Shown here: positions 22,989-35,156 of the stretch, in pieces
Layout of the letters: each line of letters starts with the position of its first letter
Position numbering within the stretch: the stretch's first letter is position 1
Assembly (NCBI RefSeq): GCF_019112545.1
Contig: NW_025064887.1
Location: 261,448-325,447 of the forward strand
Reading direction: 5' to 3'
Length of the DNA stretch: 64,000 bases
Source: Guyanagaster necrorhizus
Taxonomy: Eukaryota; Basidiomycota; Agaricomycetes; Agaricales; Physalacriaceae
Position numbers and translations under genes: made by a program
The notes under the pieces: generated by a model
Told to the model about the DNA's origin: nothing
What the model saw: the letters and a program-made list of their open reading frames with translations, nothing else
The model's database searches: none

Positions 22989-24222
22989 TTCGCGGAAAAG
23001 ATAAGAAAGAATGAGATTTTCAACGAGGCTGTAAGTTTTTAGAGCCTTTATATGGTGAGTACTGACTGCTGAAACAGGACCTGGAATGGCTTCGTTGGTG
23101 TCGGTGTCCTGATATTCTAGTGCGTCAAGGTACAATCATTGAAGAAATGAGCATAGGATCCAATCTCATGTTTATATATTTAGCAGAGCGGAGTCCATGT
23201 CCATAAGGAAAGGTGATGTGAGGCTGAATTCAATACAATCGTCGCGAAAAGAGTATCATTGATGTATTGCCTTCCCATTAAGACCAATTGAAAGTAAGCC
23301 CCACCTCGGAATCGGCGGTTAGGTACAGTGATGAATCAAAAAGTAATCTAAGCAACTGGGCGCGCGATGACGATCCTGGGCGCGAAAACTCAGAACAGCC
23401 TCATGACGCCCGAGAAAGTTTCAGTGTCAAGGAGTAGCACAGAGTGGGAACTGGTGACATTCGCGGAGTTGGAAACGTAACTTGTAATGATTATCGGATT
23501 CACTCGATGAGACGCGGTGAACGGGCCGACAGTGATCTTTGTCCGAGACTGTATATTTTACCACCTAAAAAAAAAACGTCTTCGTGAGCTCAAGATTGCC
23601 CGTCAATATCGTTCATCATATCCCCAATTCTGCTAGTAGACCCTTGTTCTTGCTTCGAAGATTCTATTGCTTCCGGGAGGGTTGCGCCAGGTGCTCTGCT
23701 CGGAAGATGGGGCGCCAATTACTTCAGCGTGGACGACCCTTTGACGAAAATACCAGTAAGCCTGTGGGCCTTTGAGGGTAGACTCAGACGTCCTATGGAT
23801 GGTCGCCGCTTTGAAGATGTTCACAGGTTGGAATTACGGTTTCATCTAATATTGACTGAAGAGGCGTGGTTGATTATATTCAAGTTCTTCTTCTGTGACG
23901 TATGCTTGTGAAGGCGGCGTTCCACCAATATTGAAGCAGGTTTGGAGAGAAGAGGGTGCAACAAGTAGAGAGCAAGTTAAACGCTGTAAAAGTTATGGGC
24001 TGTTATTGTGTTGGTTATCACGGTCTATTTCTTCATCAGTGTCACAGCCCCATCATTAGTCTATCAACTTCCGTACTGTAGGGAAGTGGGATCGAAGGTA
24101 ATCTCTGTATTAGAAGGATTTGTGTTAAAACCACACTTCTATTCTATCTACATGTACATTATTATAGTTACTGAGGTCAAACTTTACCGCCTTGAACTTT
24201 TTCATAAGCAAATCGTTCCAAC
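22989..24222. other. Gene-free stretch of 1.2 kb
   Basis: The upstream side of the seven-helix gene lies at the left, with an in-frame extension to 23135 that probably belongs to its leader. The rest shows only short frames in all directions and no recognisable product, RNA gene or repeat, apart from a 9-10 nt A run near 23570. Confidence 0.45.
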
Positions 24223-26467
24223 TTAAGGATCCTCTACTGGCTCTGTATGCACCTGAGACGCCACCTTTTTTAAGTCTTCAGGATCCGACTCTTGTGAATC
24301 CATACCCGAAATATCGGAGACAGTAGCAACAGGGCCCGTAAACCAGTGAACTCCGCCGTACTTTGGGAAGTAGTACCACACCAATGAAAGGATAAATATC
24401 CCGCCAAGAACCACAACGGCATAGTTCATATCTTGAACACTCGTTACCGGTGTCGAAGGGAACATGAAGACAATGCTCATGAACACCATGAACGAGACGG
24501 CTATGATGGCAACCGGTAAACTCTACAGAGGTTGTCAGATGGTGCATGTTCGAAGCGAACACAAACTACTAACGAAAACACCCAAAGTGAACGGACCCGG
24601 GGCAAAGTCATTGTCGCCTAGGAAACGGGCGGCGATCGGGATACTGTAAGCGACGTACAGTGCGATGACAGATATAGAGAATACGGCATCGATGGCCTCA
24701 GTTCCTGCGAAAGCTAAGAGTCCGAGTATCAAGGCCCAGCCAGCATCGAACCAGACCGTATTCACGGGAGTTCCAGTGAATGTGTTCATTTGGTAAAGCC
24801 AGTTTGAGAGGGGGAGCGCTGTTATGCAGCATCAGTATTTAAGAGGCTCACAGTAAAATATGAAAAACATACCCTTATCCCTGCTAAAGGCGTATGTCTG
24901 TCTACTTGCAGCCAGTAACTGGAAGATAATCTCAGAATAAAGCGCGCAATATCTGGAATGAACTTACCATACTGGAACCCATCATGTACCTAGCAAAAAT
25001 GAAGACTCATGAATAACGTGCACTATTCGACTATACAAACGACCCACTGCACCAGAACGACGATGGCCCAGATTCCCAAGGTCCCCTTTTGCCCGAACCC
25101 GTTGAGGAAAATTTGGGCCATGGGCTGGTCGCTATCATAGAGTGCCTGCAGATCAGTGCCCATGCAGAACGCCAGCGCCACATTGATCGCTGGTAATAGG
25201 ACTTTGGTATCAGCTCTTCGTGTTCATGAGAAAGGATCTTCAAACCCACCCCAGCCAAGAACTCCAGCTATCGCAATTGCCATGACAATTGCCCAAGGAA
25301 CAGCAGTCGCAGCATTTGCAGCCTCTTCACTAATGTGAACGCTTGAATCGAAAGAGCCTGGACCACGGTTATTTGCGGGATAGGACAGGTGAAAAAACTG
25401 CGAGCGTACAGATGGTCCAAAGAGGCGCCAAGAAGCTCATGATAAATGCGTAGCCCTTAGGCCAGCCATCAACTGTCACGGGGCCGATGAGAACTGTGCT
25501 AAACTTAAAGTCAGGAGTACTAACGATTGACGAATTCCCATAAAGCAAAGCGCGCGGTATTCTTATACTCCGCTGGAGTCACGATGGGTAAGGCGATGAT
25601 GACAGCAAGGCATAACCTGTCGCGTCTCAGGACAAGAAAAAACTCGGAGAAAATACAGCACGCACAGTACATTGAGTGTCACATATGCTGATTGTAGTCG
25701 TGCTAGGACCGTTGTGCCCAGACAACAAACAACCCCATGACTGAGGACAACTGCCGCATAAACACCGCTGTTATGAAAGCATATTCAACACACGGTGCCG
25801 GAAGGATAAGGTAAATCACGGACTATAGTTGACCATTCGTAGGCTCGAAGCTCTGGCCTGTCGAACCAATCTTTGCAGCGGCCATCACTTGAACAGCACA
25901 ACCCCAGTCGATGGAGGCCACGGATGCAATCGATCCGATGGTGTTCATGTCTGTTATGAGGATGTGTGAATTTAGCGGACACAAAAGCCGTTAGGTTAGG
26001 AAACTGACATCCCACTATCCACGACAGTAAATTGCGCCAGCGGGGCGACGAAAGGGAATGCGTCCAGAAGTAAAGCCCTCCCGATGTAGGTGCAGCACTG
26101 GCAAGTTCCGCCATTGACATACCCACGAAGAGAATAAAAACACTAGCGACGGCCCACTGCAACATCGACTCAGTCACGGCCCACAGGATTTCGAGAATAG
26201 AACGTACCCCCCATGTCATAGCAGGTCCACCACCATTCGGTATCGCGTAGAACAGAACCGACGATATTGAGGGTAGGAGACCGATAATAGAGAATGCAAT
26301 GCCGAATACCTAGAAAATGTTGTTTGAACTCCAACTCCAACCACCTTGAGAGCACCGGCAGCAGTACGTACTTCAATGGGTGTAAACGCGCGCCGAAATT
26401 CTTGCTTGTACCCCAGCGACGCTAGAAGCTCTTCGTCAGCTCGCTGTACAGCCTCCCTCGAACCCAT
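24223..26467 (-). CDS. Amino-acid/GABA permease (APC superfamily, Uga4-like)
   Basis: This is a membrane transporter of the fungal amino-acid/choline/GABA permease group. Minus-strand exons run from ATG 26465-26467 (MGSREAVQRADEELLASLGY) to a stop at 24223. The first cytosolic stretch KQEFRRAFTPIEVFGIAFS leads to the first helix (IIGLLPSI) and the conserved NGGGPAMTWGW, then AELASAAPTSGGLYFW, a family signature. Later landmarks are FDSSVHISEEAANA, AINVALAFCMGTD, LAASRQTYAFSRDKALPLS and PVNTVWF. The C-terminal tail is acidic (DISGMDSQESDPEDLKK). About twelve helices fit. More than ten short introns are needed, one of the highest densities in the window. GABA, choline or another amino acid could be the substrate. 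Confidence 0.87.
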
Positions 26468-28196
26468 GGCGGAAGTTGTGGGTTAACAGCTGTTAGAGGC
26501 GCTCAATGACAGGCTCTATGATATACCTGCAACGCCGCGGCAGTCGAAAAAAGGTCATGCATGGCTATAAAGATAAGGAATCCTTAAAGGAATAGAACCA
26601 TCGGGTAACTCACATTGTTTGGGGTCCAGAAATATCCCGCCGATAAGCTTGTGAAAGGCACTGATATAGGTAGATAGCATCACCATCAATCAGCGCTAGT
26701 CAGCATATACAGGACCCCAGTCTACCCAAGGCAAAAACAACGCTTGCAGTTCTGCGAGTCACTCAACGCAGTAGTCATGCGCGCTTCCACCAAAAAAATC
26801 AGTTTGTAAATTTCTTGTCATGAACAAGGTACAGGAGGCTCTATTGTTAGACCACCGTACCTAGTCGATAATCATCCAGTCCGTCGGGGCGCATATAGCT
26901 CGTTAGCTACCGTCAGGGTAATTGGCCGAAACTGAAGCTAGACTTGAAAGCTAACTGCGGCGGTCTCATAGCTTCGCACGAGCGACTACCCCGACGCCTT
27001 GCTCCTGTGACTCCAAGTGGAAGAACCAGGTCCTCGCTCCAGCAGGAATATCTTGTCCGTGTCAATGGCTGACTCCTTTACGGCTAGCCGTTGACACGAA
27101 CGGCCCTTGGCTATAAAAAGGTTGCTTATATGTCAATATGGATTCTGTGAAAATATGGAAGAATACGCAGAGTTGTGTGGCCATAAAAACGGTGCAGGTC
27201 AACACCAACCTGATACTAAGAGAGATGTCGAAGACCTTGTGACATTTAGCCAGCTTCAATCCCCACCACACTGACAACACAACTCACACGAGGAACACGG
27301 TTTTGCAAACGCTCAGCATCGAGACCGGATTTTTCAAATGGACCGTACCGCGGGGAATATCGTCCTAAAACGCTTCACGAACCGCAACATCCACCCCACT
27401 CAAAATATCGTTCGCAAATTGACGCGCGGGCGGGCAGGAACGGTTCTCTACGGGACCATTCGTGAGATATGGTGATGGTAGGCAAGGAACGTGGGGAAGA
27501 AGGCAAAGAGGTGAACAAACTGCGCGAATCGGGCCAAGGAGGGAGAGACGTCTGTAGCGAGCTCACCGCGCCATGGTATAAAATCAAGAAATGCCAGGAA
27601 TATTGTATACGAGTTTGACAATATTTTAACATACCGCCACTGCCACTTAGCCTGGCAGTGGCTAACATGCCTGAAATCTTGAAATCTTGTCCTGCTTTAT
27701 CATCTCTGATTGGCGAATTCTCGACACTTGCGGGAAATTTGGTATGCTGTGGACGAAGCTGATATGTGCCTTGTCATTGGGACTTCTGTAACCAGCACGG
27801 AGGAAAGGTTGCAGTATTCAACTTGAATCGCTCCGAGGAGCGACGAACAAGCCGACTTCCTCTTTCTTGGACCTTGCGAGGAGACACTTTCTCGTATCCT
27901 TTTCTCAAGTTCAAGTTCTCCATGATACTGTCTCAAGGTCATGACAAGGCGAAAGGGTTCATATATAGATAGTCGCAGCACGGTCTGCTTTGTATACAGA
28001 TGTCAAAAAAAAATCGACATTGCACGTTACGCGTTCACTTTCTGCAAAGAGTCATTGTCAAAGTTTTTCTTTCACCGTGGTAAATCCTATCACGTGGCGC
28101 GGGAATTTGGCGTGGGAACAAAGTCTTGAAAGGTAAAGAGCTCTACTCAACGCCGCCTTCGACCTCAAGACCTCAAGAACGCCGTCGTCGCCCTCC
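26468..28196. other. Gene-poor stretch of 1.7 kb upstream of uL24
   Basis: The left part is the upstream side of the permease gene. Between 27300 and 27700 the minus strand has a frame of 97 codons with two donor-like sites, but it lacks recognisable motifs and alternative frames there are equally open. The last 150 bp hold the promoter and leader of the ribosomal protein gene. No RNA gene or mobile element is seen. Confidence 0.4.
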
Positions 28197-29006
28197 ATGA
28201 AATTCTCCGCAGGTGGGTTTTGTGCTCAACAGCTGCCTCTCTGTCTTTTTCCGGGAGATTTTGGCCAGGAATATGGCTGGATTCGCGACTTTGAAACTGG
28301 ATGACGCTGAGACTATATTTTGGTAGACGTCTCTTCCTCGCGGCGCAAAGCCCGCAAGGCTCACTTCGATGCTCCCTCATCTGTCCGCCGAAAGATCATG
28401 TCTTCTGCGCTCTCCAAGGAGCTCCGCGGCAAGCACAACGTACATCTACTTCCATCTCATTGACCGGAATATTTCCTCATTTAATGTGTTTAGGCTCGCT
28501 CCCTACCCGTTCGCAAGGATGACGAAGTTCGCATTGTTCGTGGCAAGTACAAGGGGCGGGAGGGAAAGGTGACGCAGGTGTACCGCAAAAAGTGGGTTAT
28601 CCACGTTGACCGTGTGCAACGGGACAAGTCCAACGGCGCCTCTGCCCCCATCGGCATTCACCCCAGCAATGTGGTCATCACGACCATCAAGATGGATAAG
28701 GACAGGTGTGTTGTGCTGACATAGAATCTCCTTGACTGCACTAATAATTTTGTCAGGCGCGCAATCTTGGATCGCAAGGATAGGAAGAAGAACACATCAA
28801 CGGATATTGAGATGGTCGATGTGCGTTGCCCTTTACTTTTCATCTGTACCTCATATTTACGCCCATCCAGTAATTCATTCCTTAGCTGTTGTCTCTTTCA
28901 TATCTTTACATCGACGTACAAAAATCATCCATGTATCTATGCACTTGCGAAGATATGCCACATGACAACCACTTTCTGTTAGTGGGGACTCCAGAAGACT
29001 CGTTGA
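28197..29006 (+). CDS. RPL26: 60S ribosomal protein L26 (uL24)
   Basis: This is a large-subunit ribosomal protein at the exit tunnel rim. Five exons (28197-28212, 28327-28439, 28494-28705, 28757-28820, 28983-29006) code 142 residues, normal for L26. The first exon codes only MKFSA plus one base, a layout common in ribosomal protein genes. Conserved parts are [49 protein letters not shown] (KOW motif), [19 protein letters not shown] and [12 protein letters not shown]. The tail is acidic in part (TSTDIEMVD). The last 24-nt exon is the least certain; without splicing the frame would run on into a hydrophobic stretch unlike L26. Confidence 0.95.
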
Positions 29007-29711
29007 AGTGATGGGATCGTGGAAGACCCACACGATTGTCAGAAGTTTAAATATTCGTCTTCCAACAAGTGTATTTTGCTCGGGGAAGAACTAGTTTGAA
29101 TCATTCAGCGTTTAGAGGGAATTTTGCTCTTTATATCGAAGCGTCTCTTGTTGGCCTGTTGGTCCTACACCGGCTCTTACGACGGCTGTAACATCACCCA
29201 CCGCTCCGTGCTCGTGAGATATGCTTTGTTGGTATCATATATTAAGGCTCTGAGCATTCTTCTGCGCGTTCTCCGACGTTTGGAGTGATATTACAGCGCA
29301 GGAAGATCTGAGTCTCATTCTAGCTCATAATGAAGTCTGCCCATATCACATCCTCAGTCCCTATACGCTGTCGACTCGTAGGAACACTCTCTTCACTTAT
29401 GCGTAACGCTACAGAACACTGATTTGGCGAACAAAGGCCTTACGGGCCTTGTATAGACACGTTCCCATGTCGGACGTACCTGCGTTTCCCTTGGTGCTAC
29501 ACCGGAGGAATATTCCAAGTCGGCATTCGGACGATTTCTGAATAACACCAAGAGGGCGATGCTGCAGCCCTTCCAGCAATTCATACATCATAATGGAAGG
29601 GGCATTGAAGGAAAATCTTCCAATGGAGACTTGATGTTAGATTTTGTTTGTATTTCTGCTTTGTTACAACAATGCGACAGCAATATGACAGGACAGGATG
29701 TTATACAATTA
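29007..29711. other. Gene-free stretch of 700 bp between convergent genes
   Basis: It lies between the ends of the uL24 gene (plus) and the UBA3 gene (minus). Only short frames occur and none carries a recognisable motif. It should hold both 3' untranslated regions. Confidence 0.45.
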
Positions 29712-31361
29712 TCACTTGTAAGTGATGTTTAACGACAGATTAAAAGGTAATGTGCTGGCAGTAACAGTAACTTCCCCTCCTGTGGGGAGAAGCTCTGATA
29801 CCTTCTTCTGCAAATTGGGGCGGGTAATAGCTTCCAGTTGAGGAGGAGCCTGAAGATAAATTTGTATTGATCCAGATGACAACGAAGGCTTCTTGATCTG
29901 GCTGTAGAAGGTGTTAGCGTTTCGAAATGCGATCCACCAGGCAGAACATACATATCCTGCTTTTCTGTCAGCATGTCGATCAACTCTTCAACAGTAATCT
30001 CCGGGCCGATGGACATCTCTAAAGACTCCCCACCACATACGGGACAGTCGTCTCGCTTTTCGTGTTCAAACGTATACGAATAGACACCCTCGGTACCGAT
30101 GAGCATGAAATAGTTGTTCAGGAAAGCAGCAGAACTGGTGGCAATCTTGAAGGCTTCATTACAGCAAGCCGCTATCGACCATGATAAGCTCGGCTCTTTG
30201 GGATAAGGACATGAAAGCAAACCTGCAATGATGGCATTGGTAGAGGCAATAGCAGGGATGATGTTTTTGACCACTCCTTGGGTGAGTGACCACGTCACAC
30301 CCTCTATTTTGAATTCTCTCGCGCGCGCAGACGCGACCGTGTACAGCCAATTGATATGGTCTGGATCGTCAGTATCCATCTTCTTGTCTGTCGGAAACCG
30401 TTAAGGATCCCATCGTACTCATGGGCGGACGGCTCACCTCTGTGCACACGCGGCCATTCGAGCACCGATGCCCACTCTATGCAGTGTTCCGGGAGACGTG
30501 GTGTGTTGGCGATGGTACAGATGGGGAAAGCAGTAGGTTTGTTCAACATATCTAGGGAGCATTCGTAACACGATGTAATCGTTGGCAGGATGACGCGGGC
30601 TTGACCCTTGAAACCTAGGTACGCCTCAGCCGGGGAATATGCACCAATAATTTGCGTACAGACCTTCTGTGCCGCCATCAATGAGAGGCTTCAGACTCTC
30701 TAGGTTCTCTGGGTCGACGAGATTGACTAGTGTCGCGTTTATCCATCTCCGTGCTTCGACAGAATCAAGGCCACAGATGACGAGATTGAATTGCATGTAA
30801 TATTCGTCATCTTTATCCTGTATCTTGCCAAAGTATCTGGAAAATAGTTAATTTTGTTATGTGCAATGTTCTAGATATACTCACGGCGTGACCTTGATTC
30901 CCGGTACCCTCTTCATGATGAATTCTGCCGCCACCGTGGCTTTGGGTTGCCCAACGTCTTTCGGTCTGGGACAAGTGAGAAACGCGAGACATACGAGACG
31001 TAGCAGCGCCTACCTAAACAAAAACTGTCGATTGAGATTACTAATATCAATTGTATCCATGTCAATGACATGGATGTCCTTGAACCCTGTGAGCGCAAGA
31101 TTGGCAAGAATCTCGCAGCCCAGACCGCCTGCACCGATGACGAGGATTTTGGCCTGATTGCGAAGGAAGTCCTTGACCTGCGCCAGGCGTCAGTCAGCGT
31201 CGTATCGGCCCGTTCGAGAAAGAAAACGCGCGCACCCCGTCCCCTGCCATGAATGCGGGACTAGTACGGGGACCCGGCGTGTTGAGTATCTGGTCAATAT
31301 GGTCGTAACGCCCTGCCCAGTCCTGGCTTGCGATGCCATTAGAGCCTGCCATTGTCGCCAT
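29712..31361 (-). CDS. UBA3: NEDD8-activating enzyme E1 catalytic subunit Uba3
   Basis: With Ula1/APP-BP1, Uba3 activates NEDD8/Rub1 by adenylation and thioester transfer for cullin neddylation. Minus-strand exons run from [19 protein letters not shown] (ATG 31359-31361; a second ATG at 31352) to a stop at 29712-29714. The ATP-binding loop is [18 protein letters not shown], followed by [18 protein letters not shown] and DVGQPKA. The crossover loop has [20 protein letters not shown], where the first Cys is the expected thioester cysteine. Two structural Cys pairs are seen ([10 protein letters not shown] and DDCPVCGG). The C-terminal E2-binding ubiquitin-fold part follows ([10 protein letters not shown]). 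Introns are short and regular. Confidence 0.93.
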
Positions 31362-31484
31362 AAGATACCAGTTGCGTGTAAGGAAAGGTAAGAAGGGAAC
31401 GGATATTGATAATCCAAGGTTCAGAGATCGGTTTCCTTTTTCGTCATCGTGTCCGGCGTTCTTTCCTTTTTCCTTTGTCGTCAA
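31362..31484. promoter_or_regulatory. 123-bp divergent promoter, UBA3 / RCL1
   Basis: The start codons of UBA3 (minus, 31361) and RCL1 (plus, 31485) face away from each other across 123 bp. The stretch is pyrimidine-rich on the plus strand towards RCL1 (ctttcctttttcctttg). Both genes must share this promoter space. Activity is inferred from position. Confidence 0.5.
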
Positions 31485-32917
31485 ATGGCACAAACAGGCT
31501 CTTTGCTGCATTATAGAAGTCACCAACACTTCAGAAATCGGTTGGTACTGTCGATATTGAGCGGGAAGCCAGTGCGAATCGACAAAATACGCTCAGACGA
31601 CAAAAATCCTGGTCTTCGGGGTATGTACTGCCTACGTCCTGTTTTCTCCGCTTATTGTTTTTAGATTTCGAAATAAGTCTTCTCAGGTTACTGGAGAAGG
31701 TCACTAATGGGACCATAATCGAAATATCAATAACCGGTACGCATGAAAGTGCTAAAAGCAGCCAGAGACTGAACAAATCACAGGTACTGCTATCTTACTG
31801 AAGCCCGGTATTATATCTGGAGGTCCATTGGTTCATGATTGCCCTCTGTCACGATCCATTGGCTATTTCCTTGAGCCCATCATCATGTTGGCGCCCTTTT
31901 CCAAAAAACCTCTCCAGCTCACTTTGAGAGGAATAACGACCGACGAACACGACCTTTCCGTACGTCAGCAGATACCAAACGCAAATTGATGCTCATTTTA
32001 CTAGGCAGATCTGATACGGACGGTGACGCTGCCTCATTTGCAGCTCTTTGGTCTCACTGATGGCGTGGAATTACGGGTAAGCTTACTGGCTTGCATTCAG
32101 GGTTATTGGATTCATGCTCTTCAGATTAAAAAGCGAGGTGCGGCTCCCGCTGGTGGCGGCGAGGTTCAATTTCTGTGCCCAATAGTCAAGCAGGTTAAGA
32201 CTCTTGACTTCGTGGAGCCGGGAAAAATAAAACGAATACGCGGTATAGCGTCAGTGTACTGCCTATTATCGAAGCAAAAGTTCTAACCCGATTAGAATAG
32301 ACACGCTGTCCGCGTGAGCCCACAATTTTCCAATCGAATGATAGAGGCGTGCCGCTCTGTCATAAATCGATATATTCCTGATATATATCTCTATTCAGAC
32401 GTCTACAAAGGCGACGAGAGTGGAAAGTAAGTCGTTGCCGCCATAGGCGTTTTCATTCTTTACGCGACTCTTCTAGATCTCCAGGTTATGCGTTGACGCT
32501 TTTGGCTGAGTCGACGACTTCGGCAATCCATTGTTCGGAGGCGATCTCTCGACCAGGAGTAACACCAGAGGAGATAGCACTGGAAGCTTCTCGTTCCCTC
32601 TTAGCAGAGATTGAAAGGGGAGGTTGTGTCGACCAAAAGCACCAGACGTTCGTCCTAATGATGATGGTGCTCGGTAGTGAAGATGTTGGGCGCTGCCGGA
32701 TGAGTGAACCAACACCCCGGACGTACGTTGACCCCCGCACTTGTACGTCGATGAAAGACTGACCTTGTCTAGGATACAATTTCTGCGAGACATCCGTGAT
32801 TTCTTTGGCACATCGTTTAAAATCGTCCCTACAGATCCTACAGACCCTGACTGTTCACAGCTGTTATATTCGTGTTATGGGACTGGGTATGTGAACGCCA
32901 ACCGGACAATCGCATGA
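31485..32917 (+). CDS. RCL1: RNA 3'-terminal phosphate cyclase-like protein Rcl1
   Basis: Rcl1 works in the nucleolus with Bms1 in early 18S rRNA processing. Exons begin 31485-31620, 31665-31736, 31784-31959 and about 32005, and continue to the stop at 32915-32917. Conserved parts are FRNRLVLSILSGKPVRIDKI, LLRLLEKVTNGT, GGPLVHDCPLSRSIGYFLEP, RTVTLPHLQLFG, IKKRGAAPAGGGEV, RVSPQFSNRMIEACRS and CVDQKHQTFVLMMMVLGSED. The family-typical loss of the catalytic histidine region of true cyclases is consistent with the Rcl1 branch. The start M-A-Q-T-G gives the expected short N-terminus. Confidence 0.93.
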
Positions 32918-33969
32918 ATGTTGCCATTTCGTACTGTATCTATATGTTGTAGTTCTAGACCGGTCATAATTCATCACCATAGTACCCTTTCATGCTTTCC
33001 GATGGTCATTTCCTTTGATTGATTCATATCAGAGATTCACACATACACATAAGATTCGACAGTCCAACACCATAGTATCGTGGAACCTAACGACATAATC
33101 TGCCAACTCCGTTTCATTGTGTTCCAACGCTTTATCCCTTCCTCCACCGCCACACCTAAACCGTGAAGAATAGGGTGTTAGGTATCAGGCAACTACGCAG
33201 CTGATGCGTTTAAACGGCAAAAGGAAAGGTGGCCATCAGAACTTGCGGAGGCCTTCAACGTGAACGCCTTCTCCTAGTGCATTACCCGTCGTCATTACGC
33301 TATGTGCGATGACAACTCAACGAATGAATGAGGCTTCGGCTTTGTTACGTCGTCGTAACTCTTAAGAGGTGATATGATCACGCGCCAAGTGGCGTCCGCA
33401 GAGAAGGTTTCAGCGTGCAGCGGTCATTGAATAGATGAGTGGTGTTGCCTTATTTTGATGGCTCCTCGATTCGTCGAAATATGAATGACACCGATTCGGA
33501 GTGAAGTCAACTGGAAATGCTGCGAATCCTGTCGGACTCAAAGAAATGATCATCAACAGTGATGTTGTGACAGAGTGTCGGAGCTGGACTAGAGGATACT
33601 GCACTTTTTGCCCAATGGCATCGCTGCCTCAAAGAATGTTCGCCCAGTAAAATTCCTTGCGAATCAGATGGTTTGAGGCTCAAAGTTCATGACGAGCCGA
33701 CAGAAGGACTTGTACGAGATCTTTGCACCTCGACGATAAGGGTGTTTGACAGGTGGTTAGGAAGACCCGTAGAATGGTGTCGGAACTGTCACGATGAAAA
33801 TAAGGGAAGGGAACGCATGAGGATAGTAGGTTCACCAAGGACCATATGAATGCCTATTCGGAATTCAACCAGGGACAAGGATGCGGAGACTTACCGTTGG
33901 ATCTTGCAGCACGCCCTTACAACGAGTCTTACCACCCTGCTAGGTGAATGAAACGCCCTCGTTTCTGAT
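32918..33969. other. Gene-free stretch of 1 kb
   Basis: No coding exon, RNA gene or repeat is recognised. All frames are short. It should contain the 3' end of RCL1 and the promoter of the BTB-domain gene. Confidence 0.45.
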
Positions 33970-35058
33970 ATGCCTCAGCAGCATTTCTTGGATGAACAAC
34001 CGAACGCACCTTTACATTGTGTACCGCACGTGTGCGACATATTATATGCTCCCTCCTACGAATTTACGCCATCGTTCCCACCGACAATGGCTGTTGTCGC
34101 CAGTACATCATCTTGCTTATCGCAATCCAGATATCATCCACTATTCTCTTCCCCAGATGCAGACGTCGTGCTTAGCTCCTCGGACGACACCCTGTATCAG
34201 GTAGATGCGTATACCTTGCGCACCACTTGTGGACTTTTCAGAACGATGTTCTCACTTCCACGACCACAGAGGAGTCATGCCGAAGATGAGGAGTCGAAGG
34301 GAGGTGATGACGGTTCCGGGCGTGAACCTATTCCCACATATGAACCTGCGGCTACACTCACACCTTTACTCCTCCTTCTCTTCGGTCTACCTCTCCCCAA
34401 GTCAATATCCAGCTGGTCCTACGACGACTTGGAGCGAATCCTGACCCTGGCAGAAAACTGGGATGCGCAGGGCCCGATATCCTTCATCCGCGGGGCGGTT
34501 TCGTGCCCTCGCTTTACGGAAACAGACCCTTTGAGATTCTATGCGATCGCAGCGCACTTTGGTTGGGAAGAGGAGATGAGACTGGCGGCCAAATTTACGC
34601 TGCGGATTGACATGTTCAATCTATCCGACGAACAGGAAGAAGTGGTCGCCAAGATATCATCGAAGGATTTCCTTCCGCTTCTGCACCTTCGTCGCAGAAG
34701 AACAATGACATTCAGAGCGCTCATTAACGACGTGGGACGGTTCTCAGCAGGGAATGATGATGGGTATGTTTGCGGACGGTGTGGGGTGACGAAGATGGAT
34801 AACCGGACATGGAGGGCATTCAGAGAGGCGCTGACGTTGGAAATCGACCAAAGGCCGCTGGGCGACGGAGTGAGCGGATTGGCAGTGGGAGGAATAAGGA
34901 GTGGAGAGCAAGTTGGTATTGGCTGCATGTCGTGGGCGGTGGCGGAGAGGTGCTGGGCGGCGAGATGTGAAAAGGCAGGCTGTGGTGCGGTAAACTATGA
35001 TCGATTGATGACGCTGAAGGAAATCAAGAAATCCGTCGACGAGCTTCCCTGGTTTTGA
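33970..35058 (+). CDS. BTB/POZ-domain protein
   Basis: A single open frame codes 362 residues from ATG 33970; an in-frame ATG at 34087 (MAVVASTSSC) is an equally likely start and would give 323 residues. The BTB fold begins at HPLFSSPDADVVLSSSD and runs through TLRTTCGLFRTMFSLP, PLLLLLFGLPLP, LERILTLAENWDAQG and PLRFYAIAAHFGWEEEMRLA. The C-terminal part has Cys pairs (YVCGRCGVTKMD, then CMSW, CWAARCEKAGCG) that could bind zinc. Agaricomycetes have many such BTB proteins of unknown role. Unlike its neighbours it has no intron. Confidence 0.82.
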   Translation: MPQQHFLDEQPNAPLHCVPHVCDILYAPSYEFTPSFPPTMAVVASTSSCLSQSRYHPLFSSPDADVVLSSSDDTLYQVDAYTLRTTCGLFRTMFSLPRPQRSHAEDEESKGGDDGSGREPIPTYEPAATLTPLLLLLFGLPLPKSISSWSYDDLERILTLAENWDAQGPISFIRGAVSCPRFTETDPLRFYAIAAHFGWEEEMRLAAKFTLRIDMFNLSDEQEEVVAKISSKDFLPLLHLRRRRTMTFRALINDVGRFSAGNDDGYVCGRCGVTKMDNRTWRAFREALTLEIDQRPLGDGVSGLAVGGIRSGEQVGIGCMSWAVAERCWAARCEKAGCGAVNYDRLMTLKEIKKSVDELPWF

Positions 35059-35156
35059 ACGAAATAGGAAATCGCATTATTATTGTTTGATCTTATGTAA
35101 AATATTAGATTAAATAACTGCTAAGCAAACCCACTTGACCACATACCAGCGCGGTC

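Noticed and set aside
27375..27668. Minus-strand frame of 97 codons, possible small secreted or mitochondrial protein
   Set aside because: No recognisable motif, two alternative frames equally open, and no clear exon pattern. Too weak to call a gene.
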